Shown one piece after another: positions 52,548-60,808 of a stretch of DNA of 64,000 bases. Numbering within the stretch: the stretch's first letter is position 1; each line of letters starts with the position of its first letter. The position numbers and the translations under genes were made by a program. A model generated the notes under the pieces. The model saw only the letters and a program-made list of their open reading frames with translations, did no database searches and was not told the DNA's origin. The stretch is taken from contig CANPFR010000004.1 of assembly GCA_947573445.1 (NCBI GenBank), forward strand, positions 62,001 through 126,000, written 5' to 3'. The stretch is from an uncultured Clostridia bacterium. GTDB taxonomy: Bacteria; Bacillota; Clostridia; TANB77; CAG-508.

Positions 52548-53468
52548 TCATTTGTTTTTATTGTTCAACTTTTCTTCCCTATCTAATTTTTCCATTTCCT
52601 GTAATTCTTTTAAATCTTCTTCATTATCAAGTTCAATTTTATCATTTAGATTTTTGGCATCTTTTAGAACAACAACATCTTTGGCACTGTATTTTTTGAA
52701 AAATGTTTCACCATTTTCGTGAAATTTGACTCTTACCATTTCTTTTAATGTCTCTACAGAAGCTACTTCGCCCACACCATCTTGGGTTTTAACTTCTGCC
52801 CCCACATTAGGTAAGCTTTTTAATTTATCACAATAAACCTCATGCTCATATTTTAGACAACACATCAATCGTCCACAATTCCCTGAAATTTTACTTGGAT
52901 TTAACGACATATTTTGTTCTTTGGCCATTTTGATTGAAACAGTCTCAAAATTTCTTAGGAAAGAACAACAACATAACTCCCTGCCACAAATTCCATTCCC
53001 ACCTAATCTTTTCACTTCATCTCTAACGCTAATTTGACGCATTTCAATTCTCGTTTTAAAAACAGCAGCCAATGATTTAACCAATTCTCTGAAATCAATT
53101 CTTTTTTCTGATGAAAAATAAAAAGTTAGTTTTGAACCATCGTATTTATATTCTGTTTCAATTAGTTTCATTGGTAAATTATATTCTTTAATTTGTTTTT
53201 GACATTCCTCAAATGCACCTTTTTCTTTTGATTTATAATCTGCACGTATTTTGTCTTCTTTGGGTGTTGCTACTCTGATTACTTTTTTTAGTTGCTCTGC
53301 CACTTTGTTATCTTCCATCTCTTTATTCGCAATCGTAACTTCTCCATATTCTTCTCCCATGGCAGTATCAACAATAACATGCATTCCTTTTTCTAATTTT
53401 AATTCACCTGGATCAAAATAATAAGTTTTTCCTGGATTCTTAAAGTTAACTCCTACAATCTGTTTCAT
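52548..53468 (-). CDS. ricT: RicT/YaaT family PSP1-domain protein
   Basis: 306 aa from 53468 (MKQIVGVNFKNPG), after AAAGGAATAT; the longer frame overlaps holB. In Bacillus this protein forms the iron-sulfur Y-complex with RicA and RicF and promotes RNase Y maturation of mRNAs and Spo0A phosphorylation. The PSP1 domain (about 60-200) contains ISVRDEVKRLGGNGICGREL and CCCSFLRNFE, and a Cys pair lies in SGNCGRLMCCLKYE. These are the cluster ligands. The C-terminal part is acidic and coiled. It follows holB by 1 nt, the usual yaaT position. Confidence 0.93.
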   Translation of the reverse strand: MKQIVGVNFKNPGKTYYFDPGELKLEKGMHVIVDTAMGEEYGEVTIANKEMEDNKVAEQLKKVIRVATPKEDKIRADYKSKEKGAFEECQKQIKEYNLPMKLIETEYKYDGSKLTFYFSSEKRIDFRELVKSLAAVFKTRIEMRQISVRDEVKRLGGNGICGRELCCCSFLRNFETVSIKMAKEQNMSLNPSKISGNCGRLMCCLKYEHEVYCDKLKSLPNVGAEVKTQDGVGEVASVETLKEMVRVKFHENGETFFKKYSAKDVVVLKDAKNLNDKIELDNEEDLKELQEMEKLDREEKLNNKNK

Positions 53469-53469
53469 T

Positions 53470-54372
53470 TTATATTCCTTTCTGAAGGCATTCCCACATC
53501 TCAAAAATCATTGTATCTAGTGTCATATCAAAATTGCAATTACGCTTTAAGTGTAACAGACAATCATTTATTTTCTCAATACAATCAATATATTGTAGAT
53601 TTTGCTTGGCCTTTGCATAAACACAAATCATCATATATTCTAGAATGATCTGAATATTTTCTTTGTCATATAGCATTTTTGCTTCATTCATAATTGTGAT
53701 AAGATCTTGCGTTTCCAAATGATTGATAAAATTTTCTAAACTTAAGAATTTCTCTTGATTTTGTTTCTGAATGATCGCTTTTCCTATACTTCCATTAAAT
53801 GATTTCAATAAATTTTCTGTCATTTGTGTCATTTCGAGTTTGTCCATTGCATATTCTTTAAGTTGTTCATCTGAAATTTTTTTAAACTGAATCGTCATAC
53901 ATCTTGATTTAATCGTGTTCAAAATTCCATTTTCATTAGAAGAAATAAGAATCATAATTACAAATTCAGGTGGTTCTTCTAGCGTTTTTAATAAACAATT
54001 TTGTGCCTCTGTTGTCATTTTCTCACAATCATTTAAGATGTATACTTTTTTGTTAGAAATAATTGGTTGTTCAATCACTTTATTGGTTATTTCCCTGATT
54101 TGTTCTATTTTTATGGTTTCTCCATTTTCATTAATGACCTGATAATCTGTGTGATTTAATCCCTCAAAACATTGACACGATTTACAATGACAATCTTTTT
54201 TTCGTTCTTCATCAAGACATAAAATTTGTCTTGCAAATTCCTTCGCAATTAGCAATTTACCAATTCCTTCTGGCCCCAAAAAAAGATAGCTTTGAGACAT
54301 TTTATTTCGTTTTACACAGTTTAATAAATATTTTTTTATTTCATCATTTCCTAAAATCTCATCAAAATTCAA
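53470..54372 (-). CDS. holB: DNA polymerase III subunit delta'
   Basis: 300 aa. Clamp-loader subunit. TTG start at 54372 with AGGAGAAAC 8 nt upstream; this SD site overlaps the true stop of signal peptidase I (see lepB). An AAA+ domain with a Walker-A-like loop LGPEGIGKLLIAKEFA, a zinc site CLDEERKKDCHCKSCQC, the sensor region KVYILNDCEKMTTEAQNCLL, KTLEEPPEFVIMILIS and the SRC motif (TIKSRCMTIQF). A helical C-terminal collar follows. Neighbour of ricT, as in other Firmicutes. Confidence 0.93.
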   Translation of the reverse strand: MNFDEILGNDEIKKYLLNCVKRNKMSQSYLFLGPEGIGKLLIAKEFARQILCLDEERKKDCHCKSCQCFEGLNHTDYQVINENGETIKIEQIREITNKVIEQPIISNKKVYILNDCEKMTTEAQNCLLKTLEEPPEFVIMILISSNENGILNTIKSRCMTIQFKKISDEQLKEYAMDKLEMTQMTENLLKSFNGSIGKAIIQKQNQEKFLSLENFINHLETQDLITIMNEAKMLYDKENIQIILEYMMICVYAKAKQNLQYIDCIEKINDCLLHLKRNCNFDMTLDTMIFEMWECLQKGI

Positions 54373-54383
54373 AACTGTTTCTC

Positions 54384-55014
54384 CTAATTTATTCTACCGA
54401 AATTACTCAATGGCCAGAATCGAAAAACAACAATTCCTTCCACTTTATCTAATGGTATACATCCGAAGTTCTCTACAATCTGTACTTTTGGTTCGATTAT
54501 CCCCCATCGCAAAAATATAACCTTTAGGAACAATAAAATCATGAAACACATTAGAAGTTGTTACAACATCGTCTTGTAAATACTCTTCCTGAATTTCAAT
54601 TCCATTAATTAATACTTTGTTATCTTGGATAACAACATGCTGTCCTTCTGTTGCAATTACCCTTTTAATGTAGCTTTTTTTCGTAAATTCTAAAACATAA
54701 TAAGAAAATTTACGAAAAGCAGTTCTAGGCTCATTTGCATAAACTGCAACTGGATTGCTTTGATTAGCATCAATTTCGTTATATACTTTGGTTGGTGCTT
54801 CAAATGTAATAATGTCTCCCACTTTGGGCTTTTTATTTGTAATTCGTGCTGTTCGATTTAAAATTAATCTTTGATTCTCCTGTAAAGTAGGATACATTGA
54901 TCTTTGTTTTACAATTGTTGGGGTTCCAACGAAAAAACGAAATAACAAAGCAAGCACCAAAGCAATTATAATACAATATCCCCATTCTACTATATTTCGT
55001 ACATTATCACTCAT
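54384..55014 (-). CDS. lepB: signal peptidase I, read through one +1 shift at CGG
   Basis: 209 aa when joined. It removes signal peptides of exported proteins. Membrane span at about 12-30, catalytic Ser39 in RSMYPTL, Lys in SYIKRVIATEG (near 120) and box E MGDNRTKSTDCREL. After CRE-CTT the zero frame meets CGG (minus strand 54465-54463, codon 184) and ends six codons later, losing the last conserved box. Skipping the C gives GCIPLDKVEGIVVFRFWPL and SNFGRIN, then a stop at 54384: the expected S/CRxxG...GKVxFRxWP ending. The gene should be essential, so the shift is probably read through in the cell. Its stop overlaps the SD site of holB. Confidence 0.9.
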
Positions 55015-55059
55015 TTAGTTTTCCTTTCTTAGGCAATATATATTGTCATTTATTATAGT

Positions 55060-56133
55060 TTATTCATCTTTCTTTTTTCTAGTCGTTTTCTTGGTTGTCT
55101 TTTTGGTCGATTCTTCTGTTTTAGTTGTTTTCTTCGTTGTCTTTTTAGCTGTTTTCTTTTCTGGTTCTTCTACTTTTTTAGTTTTTCTAGTCGTTTTTTT
55201 AACAGTTTCTGGTTCTTCTTTGGCTACCTTTTTTGTTGTTGTCTTCTTGGTGGCTACTTTTTTGGTTGTTTTTTCTTCTGGTTCTTCCGCTTTTTTAGTT
55301 TTTCTAGTCGTTTTTTTAACAGTTTCTGGTTCTTCTTTGGTTACCTTTTTTGTTGTTGTCTTCTTAGTGGCTACTTTTTTGGTTGTTTTTTCTTCTGGTT
55401 CTTCTGCTTTTTTAGTTGTTTTTCTAACCGTTTTAGTTTCTGGTTTTGCTTTCGTTGTCTTCTTCGTAGCAGTCTTTCTAGCAGTTACCTTTTTAACAAC
55501 TTTTTCTTCTGGTTCTTCTGCAATTTCTTCCTTTATTTCTTGCGATTCTTCGTTTACTTCTTCTGTTCCAAAAGTCATTGGTGGTAAATTTTGGTTCATT
55601 TGTCTTAAGAAATCATCTTCTAAACTAAGACCCTCTACTGGTTCCTGCTCTCTTTGTGTATCTTCTTCAAAGGAAGGAATTTCTTCTTTATAACTTTCTT
55701 GGATTGGTTCATGAAACTCTAGTTCTTGAATGTCTTCATTAAAGATTTCATCCAATTGAAAATCATCGATTGTTTCTGGTTTACTTTCTACATTATTGAT
55801 TTCTTCTTGGAAGGTATCTTCTTCATCTTGATGCATTCTAAAAGATTCATATAAACTTTGTTCCTTTCCTATTTCTTCTTGTTCCTCTTCGTCATCATAA
55901 TCGTCATCCTCTTCTAGTTGATTTTCTTTTCCTTCCTGGTTTTTGTCAGATTTGTAGCTAATCCACAAAACCAACAAAATCAAAACAACACCTCCACCAA
56001 TGCAAATATATTTCAAATTTCCTATCTGTTTCCAACTTGCTTCTTGTGACGCTGTTGCAGCATACGCCACCTTTGTGGACAATAAAATAATACCAATTAA
56101 TAATACCCTCAAAATTTTCTTTAACTTTTTCAT
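55060..56133 (-). CDS. membrane protein with acidic middle and Lys-rich histone H1-like tail
   Basis: 357 aa. A signal-like N-terminal span (about 8-25, LLIGIILLSTKVAYAATA) and a second span (about 42-60, ICIGGGVVLILLVLWIS) are followed by an acidic region (65-195). The tail of about 160 residues is made of Lys, Thr, Ala and EEPE blocks (for example KVTARKTATKKTTKAKPE and TTKKVATKKTTTKKV). Within it a 39-aa unit repeats. Such tails bind nucleic acid or acidic polymers. It is in an operon with the histidine kinase (31 nt apart) and lepB. The orientation of the tail is unclear: two spans would put it in the cytosol, one span after signal cleavage outside. Function unknown. Confidence 0.7.
   Translation of the reverse strand: MKKLKKILRVLLIGIILLSTKVAYAATASQEASWKQIGNLKYICIGGGVVLILLVLWISYKSDKNQEGKENQLEEDDDYDDEEEQEEIGKEQSLYESFRMHQDEEDTFQEEINNVESKPETIDDFQLDEIFNEDIQELEFHEPIQESYKEEIPSFEEDTQREQEPVEGLSLEDDFLRQMNQNLPPMTFGTEEVNEESQEIKEEIAEEPEEKVVKKVTARKTATKKTTKAKPETKTVRKTTKKAEEPEEKTTKKVATKKTTTKKVTKEEPETVKKTTRKTKKAEEPEEKTTKKVATKKTTTKKVAKEEPETVKKTTRKTKKVEEPEKKTAKKTTKKTTKTEESTKKTTKKTTRKKKDE
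55150..55400 (-). repeat. tandem 117-bp repeats in the Lys-rich tail gene
   Basis: Two near-identical copies of a 117-bp unit (39 aa: EEPEEKTTKKVATKKTTTKK, then V-T/A-KEEPETVKKTTRKTKK), with partial copies on each side. The low divergence suggests recent expansion and likely length polymorphism. Confidence 0.75.
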
Positions 56134-56164
56134 ATTTATTCCTCCCTTTTCTCTTGTATCTAAT

Positions 56165-57610
56165 TTATTTTATCTTCGTTGGTATTCTGATAATGACATC
56201 TGTTCCTTTTCCTACCTCACTTTTAATATCAATTTTGCTATCATTTTGGTCTAGAATTTCTTTTGCAATAGCTAATCCCAAACCAGTTCCTCCTGTTTCT
56301 CTTGCTCTGTCTTTATCAACTCTATAAAATCGTTCAAATATTTTGGCTAAATCATTTTCTGGAATCCCTCTTCCTGTATCTTTGATTTTTATGTAAGCAT
56401 CGTTGTATACAAATCCAACATAAACAGTAATACTGCCCCCTTCATCTGTGTATTTTATAGCATTCGATAAAACATTGATGATGACTCTTTCCATTCCCAT
56501 TTTGTCTGCATAAACTGGTGGAACATCTGCCGTCACATAACATTCACCTGTTAAACTTTTCTTTTGCATTTCAATAGTTTGTCCTTCAAAAATATATTTT
56601 ACCAATTCTCCTAAATCAAATTCTGTTTTTTCAATTTTGATTTTAGCTGTATCATATTTGGACAATATTAATAAATCTGCCACTAATTTTGACATTCTTT
56701 TGGCTTCTGAAGAAATTCTTTCCAAAAATCTCTTTTGATTTGCTTCATCTACATCATTATCTAATAAAGTATCTGCATAGCCCATAATGGAAGTAATTGG
56801 TGTTTTTAATTCATGGGATACATCTGCCACAAATTCTTTCCTCATATTATCCAATTTTTCCTGTTCTGTAATATCTTGTACCACCACAATAACACCAGCT
56901 GGTCTATCATTTTCATTTTTGAATGGGGCAAAAAATAAGTTAATGGCTTGATTTTCAAAATTCAGTTTTTTTTCTGAAGATGTCCAGTCATCCAAATAAA
57001 TAATTTTTTCCAAATTAATATCCACACCAAATGGTTCAAAAATACTTTCAAAATCTGTTTCATCTGTGATATTCAATAACTTCTTTGCTGCTAAATTAAT
57101 ATGAATCACATTTCCATTCATATCAAAAGCAACAATTCCATCTGTCATGTGTAATAAAATTGTCTCGATTTGTTTCTTTTGTCTGGTTACTTCATTTAGA
57201 TTTTCTTTCAAACCAGTATTCATAATACTAAATGCTTCAACTAATTCATCAATTTCTGTCTTGTTCTTACTACTAGATAGATGTTCTATTTCAATATCTT
57301 CCCCTTTAGCAATCATCTCTGTGCTTTTTATTAGCCTAGAAATTGGCTTAATCACAACTTTGGCAATAAAAGCACCTAATAAAAAAATTAATATTGTGAA
57401 AATCACTAAGGAAACATATATAATTTGTCGAATTTGATGCATTTGTTCTGTTAATAAGTGTTGCACTGCCTCTGTTGTCATATTGGTAGTCATTATTTGA
57501 GAATTGATTGCATTTAATTTATGAATAAATGTTAACCCCAAACTAGTAATAATTATTATTCCAAGAATCATAAAAACCATAACAATTTTTATTTGTATGC
57601 TTTTTACCAT
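56165..57610 (-). CDS. sensor histidine kinase (WalK/PhoR-like)
   Basis: 481 aa. Two membrane spans (about 8-28 and 62-84) enclose a short external loop of ~33 aa. A HAMP domain follows (85-140, KVVIKPISRLIKSTEMIAKG) and a PAS domain (about 150-245, IETILLHMTDGIVAFDMNGN). The HisKA site is FVADVSHELKTPITSIMGYA (His near 267). The ATP-binding part has VLSNAIKYTDEGG (N-box), DTGRGIP and ERFYRVDKDRARETGGTGLG. All catalytic boxes are intact. The partner regulator is probably the gene at 59963, from which it is separated by a pilin-like gene. It heads an operon reaching to mtaD. Confidence 0.93.
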   Translation of the reverse strand: MVKSIQIKIVMVFMILGIIIITSLGLTFIHKLNAINSQIMTTNMTTEAVQHLLTEQMHQIRQIIYVSLVIFTILIFLLGAFIAKVVIKPISRLIKSTEMIAKGEDIEIEHLSSSKNKTEIDELVEAFSIMNTGLKENLNEVTRQKKQIETILLHMTDGIVAFDMNGNVIHINLAAKKLLNITDETDFESIFEPFGVDINLEKIIYLDDWTSSEKKLNFENQAINLFFAPFKNENDRPAGVIVVVQDITEQEKLDNMRKEFVADVSHELKTPITSIMGYADTLLDNDVDEANQKRFLERISSEAKRMSKLVADLLILSKYDTAKIKIEKTEFDLGELVKYIFEGQTIEMQKKSLTGECYVTADVPPVYADKMGMERVIINVLSNAIKYTDEGGSITVYVGFVYNDAYIKIKDTGRGIPENDLAKIFERFYRVDKDRARETGGTGLGLAIAKEILDQNDSKIDIKSEVGKGTDVIIRIPTKIK

Positions 57611-57642
57611 GTTTTTTAACCTTTCGTAAATTTATCTATTTT

Positions 57643-57671
57643 ATTATATACTTAACCTTATAGAAATTCAA
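57643..57671 (-). promoter_or_regulatory. promoter of the kinase-lepB-holB-ricT operon
   Basis: TTGAAT, a 17-bp spacer and TATAAT on the minus strand, about 33 nt before the kinase start. Confidence 0.75.
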
Positions 57672-57740
57672 GTCATTTTTATCAAATTTTAATATTTTTT
57701 TCTGGTCATTTTTAAGCTATTTTTGATTATCAGGTATACA

Positions 57741-57795
57741 AAAAATAAAGAGCATACCTATCATTTTTAAGAAATAATGTATTACTCTTTATTTT
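57741..57795 (-). terminator. terminator after the large pilin-like gene
   Basis: Stem AAAATAAAGAG / CTCTTTATTTT with an AT-rich inner part, T-run on the minus strand, about 70 nt after the stop at 57865. Confidence 0.75.
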
Positions 57796-57864
57796 GAATT
57801 TTTTCAATAGATTTTGATTATTTTAATGTGATTTATGGCATTTTTCCATTGATTACCTTTCATC

Positions 57865-59799
57865 TTATTCTAATATTTCCGTTTCCCATTCTGAAAAACT
57901 CACATAACGTGCTTCCGAAAAAATTCGGTATTTTCCTGGTTCTAATGTCATCAATTCATATTTTTCACCACTGCTATCTGTTGCACATTTCTGATAATCT
58001 ACATATTCTTCTCCATCCTGTTTTTTCACAATGATATTTTTTCCTGAACTGCCTCCCCCATCTTGATATAATTGACTCCAGGCATAAATCTTCACATTCT
58101 TATAAACTGTCATTTCAATATAAGAATCGGTATTATCAAACAACACCCCTATATACCTTCCTGTTTCGTGATTCGTTACTCCATCAAATAAATATTGCAT
58201 TACTAAATTAGCATCATCAGAATAAGACGTATCATAAATATCCATAGCATACACTGCATCAATTACAATTCCTCTCATCGTATCATACTTTTCTTTGATT
58301 GTTTCTGCTATGATTTCTATATCATCTCTTACTTTTTCTATATTAATTTGCCTTTTCGCCGGATTAAATACAAATTCTTTTCCACCCATTTTCACTTTCA
58401 AACTTATTAATCCATATTTATCTTCAACTGTTAATGTGGTCTGATATGAACTTCCATGTGATACTTCTGTCACAGGATTGTCAACACTTACCCCTTCACC
58501 TAATTTTTTTCTTATCGAATAATAATAATTTGTCATATCCACTTTTTCCGTTTCCCACTCTGAAAAATTCACATAGCGTGCTTCTGAGAAAATTCGGTAT
58601 TTTCCTGGTTTTAATGTCATCAATTCATATTTTTCACCACTGCTACCTGTTGCACATTTCTGATAATCTACATATTCTTCTCCATCCTGTTTTTTCACAA
58701 TGATATTTTTTCCTGAACTGCCTCCCACATCTTGGTATAATTGACTCCAAGCATAAATTTTCACATTTTCTAAAACAGATATTTCAATATAAGAATTAGT
58801 ATTATCAAATAAAACTCCTTGATAATTCGCATTTCCAGTGTAATTTGTGATTCCATCAAATAAATATTGTTTCACCAGATTTGCATCATTCGAAAAAGCA
58901 GTCTCATGTACATCCATTGTATTTACAGCATCAAATGAGATTCCATAAATTGTTTTCGCCATTATTTCTATCTCACCTGTTACATTCTCTATGTTAATTA
59001 AATTCGTATTTCTATCTACAGAAATCGTTTCTCCCCCCATTTTGACAGTTAGTAATACTAGCTCATAATCTTCCTTCGTCGATATCGTTGCTTGATATGG
59101 TTTGTTATATTCTACACTTTTGGCCAGATTATCTATCATTACACCTTCACTAAAGTTCTTTGTAACAGCATAATAATAATTCTCAATACAAATTGTTTCT
59201 ACTCTTTCCTCACCACTTTTAGATGTAATTTTTATTTGATATTCTTTACCAACTTCCACAAAATATTGAAAACTCTTTTCTTCTGTATTATTTTCTTCTA
59301 TTTTTTCCTCTGTATCTGCAATCTGTATTTTATCAAGTCCATTTTTTTCATCCTGTATATAGATTTGTATCTCTACTTTTTCTCCCTGTCTTCCCAGAAT
59401 TTCATAAAAATAACTAATATTTCCATCATCCCAAATTTCTATGTTAAGCAATTCATCTATTTGAAAGTTTTGTACAATATTCTCCTTTTTCATTCTTATC
59501 ACTTTTGTGGCAGACTCTTGTATGCGTGCTTCATATTCTTGTAAATGCTCATTCAACCATTCTTGCGTTATATCATCTTGTGTGGCTCTTCCTAATTTTT
59601 CCATTTGTAGCTCTGATATAGCAAGTTCCAATTTTTCTTTCATTTCAGCTTTTATTGTCTTCTCTTTTGCATAAATCGTTTTATTTAAAATCCCTTCATT
59701 TCCAACAATTACATTTAACGTAACCCCTGTTAAAATCAATAATACAATAATTGTAATAACTAAAACAATCAATGTAATACCACTCTTCTTTTTTAACAT
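57865..59799 (-). CDS. pseudopilin-like surface protein with a duplicated C-terminal domain
   Basis: 644 aa. A prepilin-like N-terminus (KKSGITLIVLVITIIVLLIL, cleavage after Gly, no Glu5) as in the gene at 48650, followed by a helical stalk (about 36-100). Two copies of a ~223-aa module follow. Each runs from NYYYxxxK through KMGGxxxxxxR and LFDNTxSYIE to KIYAWSQLYQD, GKNIIVKKQDGEEYVDYQKC and PGKYRIFSEARYV. One Cys per module. Probably displayed on the surface by a pilus or type II-like system. It lies between a response regulator and its likely kinase. AAAAGGAG precedes the ATG. No in-frame CGG. Confidence 0.8.
   Translation of the reverse strand: MLKKKSGITLIVLVITIIVLLILTGVTLNVIVGNEGILNKTIYAKEKTIKAEMKEKLELAISELQMEKLGRATQDDITQEWLNEHLQEYEARIQESATKVIRMKKENIVQNFQIDELLNIEIWDDGNISYFYEILGRQGEKVEIQIYIQDEKNGLDKIQIADTEEKIEENNTEEKSFQYFVEVGKEYQIKITSKSGEERVETICIENYYYAVTKNFSEGVMIDNLAKSVEYNKPYQATISTKEDYELVLLTVKMGGETISVDRNTNLINIENVTGEIEIMAKTIYGISFDAVNTMDVHETAFSNDANLVKQYLFDGITNYTGNANYQGVLFDNTNSYIEISVLENVKIYAWSQLYQDVGGSSGKNIIVKKQDGEEYVDYQKCATGSSGEKYELMTLKPGKYRIFSEARYVNFSEWETEKVDMTNYYYSIRKKLGEGVSVDNPVTEVSHGSSYQTTLTVEDKYGLISLKVKMGGKEFVFNPAKRQINIEKVRDDIEIIAETIKEKYDTMRGIVIDAVYAMDIYDTSYSDDANLVMQYLFDGVTNHETGRYIGVLFDNTDSYIEMTVYKNVKIYAWSQLYQDGGGSSGKNIIVKKQDGEEYVDYQKCATDSSGEKYELMTLEPGKYRIFSEARYVSFSEWETEILE
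57881..58100 (-). repeat. direct repeat copy A inside the pilin-like gene
   Basis: About 220 bp nearly identical to 58550-58769, offset 669 bp (223 codons). Much more similar than the rest of the two modules, which suggests gene conversion. Confidence 0.8.
58550..58769 (-). repeat. direct repeat copy B inside the pilin-like gene
   Basis: Partner of the copy at 57881-58100. Differences are mostly single bases, for example TCTGTT versus CCTGTT and CCCCCA versus CCCACA. Confidence 0.8.
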
Positions 59800-59927
59800 C
59801 TGATTATTCTCCTTTTCCTTAGCATCTTGTCTTTTGTCATTCTATTGTTTCGAATTGATTATAACATATCTTTTCTAACTAGACAATATAAATTAAATAT
59901 CCCTTAATAATCAGGCTAAATATTTAA

Positions 59928-59959
59928 CAAGGCTTTCATATCAACACATGAAAGCCTTG
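59928..59959. terminator. terminator after the response regulator gene
   Basis: Perfect 12-bp stem CAAGGCTTTCAT / ATGAAAGCCTTG with an 8-nt loop just behind the stop at 59963. Confidence 0.85.
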
Positions 59960-59962
59960 CTT

Positions 59963-60745
59963 TTATTTTTTACTTGTGTCATTAATATAATACCCCACAC
60001 CTCTTTTGGTAATGAGAATTTTAGGATCTGCTTTATCTTTTTCAATTTTGTCACGAATTCGATTCATCGTAACATCAATGGTTCGTATTGCTCCAATATA
60101 TTCATCATATTCCCAGATTTCATGAAGAAGCCTTTCTCTTGTCACTACCTCACCTGGTTGACTAGCTAGAAATCTCAAAACATCAAATTCCTTTTTGGTT
60201 AAATTCACCACTTCTCCTTTGACTCTAGCTTCAATTTTTCTCAAATCCAATGTTAATTCACCAACTTGAATAATTTCATTATTTTTTTCCTCTGGTTCTT
60301 CTGTTTCATTTTGTGCAACTACATTGACTTTTGCCTCTGCTTTTCTTAAATTAGCTTTGATTCTAGCCATTAATTCTCGAATTTGGAATGGTTTGGTGAT
60401 GTAATCATCAGCCCCCATTTCTAGCCCTACAATTTTGTCCGATTCTGTATCTTTTGCAGAAACCATTAGAATTGGCATCGTAGAGATATTTAAATAATAT
60501 CTTATCTTTTTGCAAACAGAAATACCATCTAATTTGGGAATCATGACATCTAGCAAAATCAAATCTGGTCTCTCTTTCAAAGCCATTTCAACAGCGGTTA
60601 AACCATCATAGGCTTTCAACGTATGATATCCTTCTTTTTCTAAATTATATACCAGTAAATCCATGATACTTTCTTCATCATCCACTACTAAGATTGTCTT
60701 TTTTTCTTGTTCTACTAAGTCTTCTAACCCTTCTAATCCTTCCAC
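59963..60745 (-). CDS. OmpR/PhoB-family response regulator
   Basis: 260 aa from GTG 60745 (AAAGGTGGG at 7 nt). The receiver domain has acidic residues in ILVVDDEE, the phospho-acceptor Asp66 in LILLDVMIP, then MPILMVSAKDTESDKIVGLE and a Lys in YITKPF. A linker (about 138-160) with EEPEEKNNE leads to a winged-helix DNA-binding domain ending GVGYYINDTSKK (TKKEFDVLRFLASQPGEVVT, RTIDVTMNRIRDKIEKD). It most likely pairs with the kinase at 56165 (WalR/PhoB type). The 13 residues before the receiver are unusual and acidic. Confidence 0.93.
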   Translation of the reverse strand: MEGLEGLEDLVEQEKKTILVVDDEESIMDLLVYNLEKEGYHTLKAYDGLTAVEMALKERPDLILLDVMIPKLDGISVCKKIRYYLNISTMPILMVSAKDTESDKIVGLEMGADDYITKPFQIRELMARIKANLRKAEAKVNVVAQNETEEPEEKNNEIIQVGELTLDLRKIEARVKGEVVNLTKKEFDVLRFLASQPGEVVTRERLLHEIWEYDEYIGAIRTIDVTMNRIRDKIEKDKADPKILITKRGVGYYINDTSKK

Positions 60746-60773
60746 GAAAATTCCCACCTTTCTTTCTTCTTTT

Positions 60774-60802
60774 TTTATATCATATTTATTTTATTTCGGC
60801 AA
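60774..60802 (-). promoter_or_regulatory. promoter of the response regulator gene
   Basis: TTGCCG, a 17-bp spacer and TATAAA on the minus strand, 29 nt before the GTG start and directly behind the GH94 gene. Confidence 0.55.
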
Positions 60803-60808
60803 GTTTTT

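Noticed and set aside
55043..55693. 216-codon plus-strand open frame over the Lys-rich gene
   Set aside because: Complement of a repetitive Lys/Thr region; gives a Phe/Val/Ser repeat without start signals. Shadow of the minus-strand gene.
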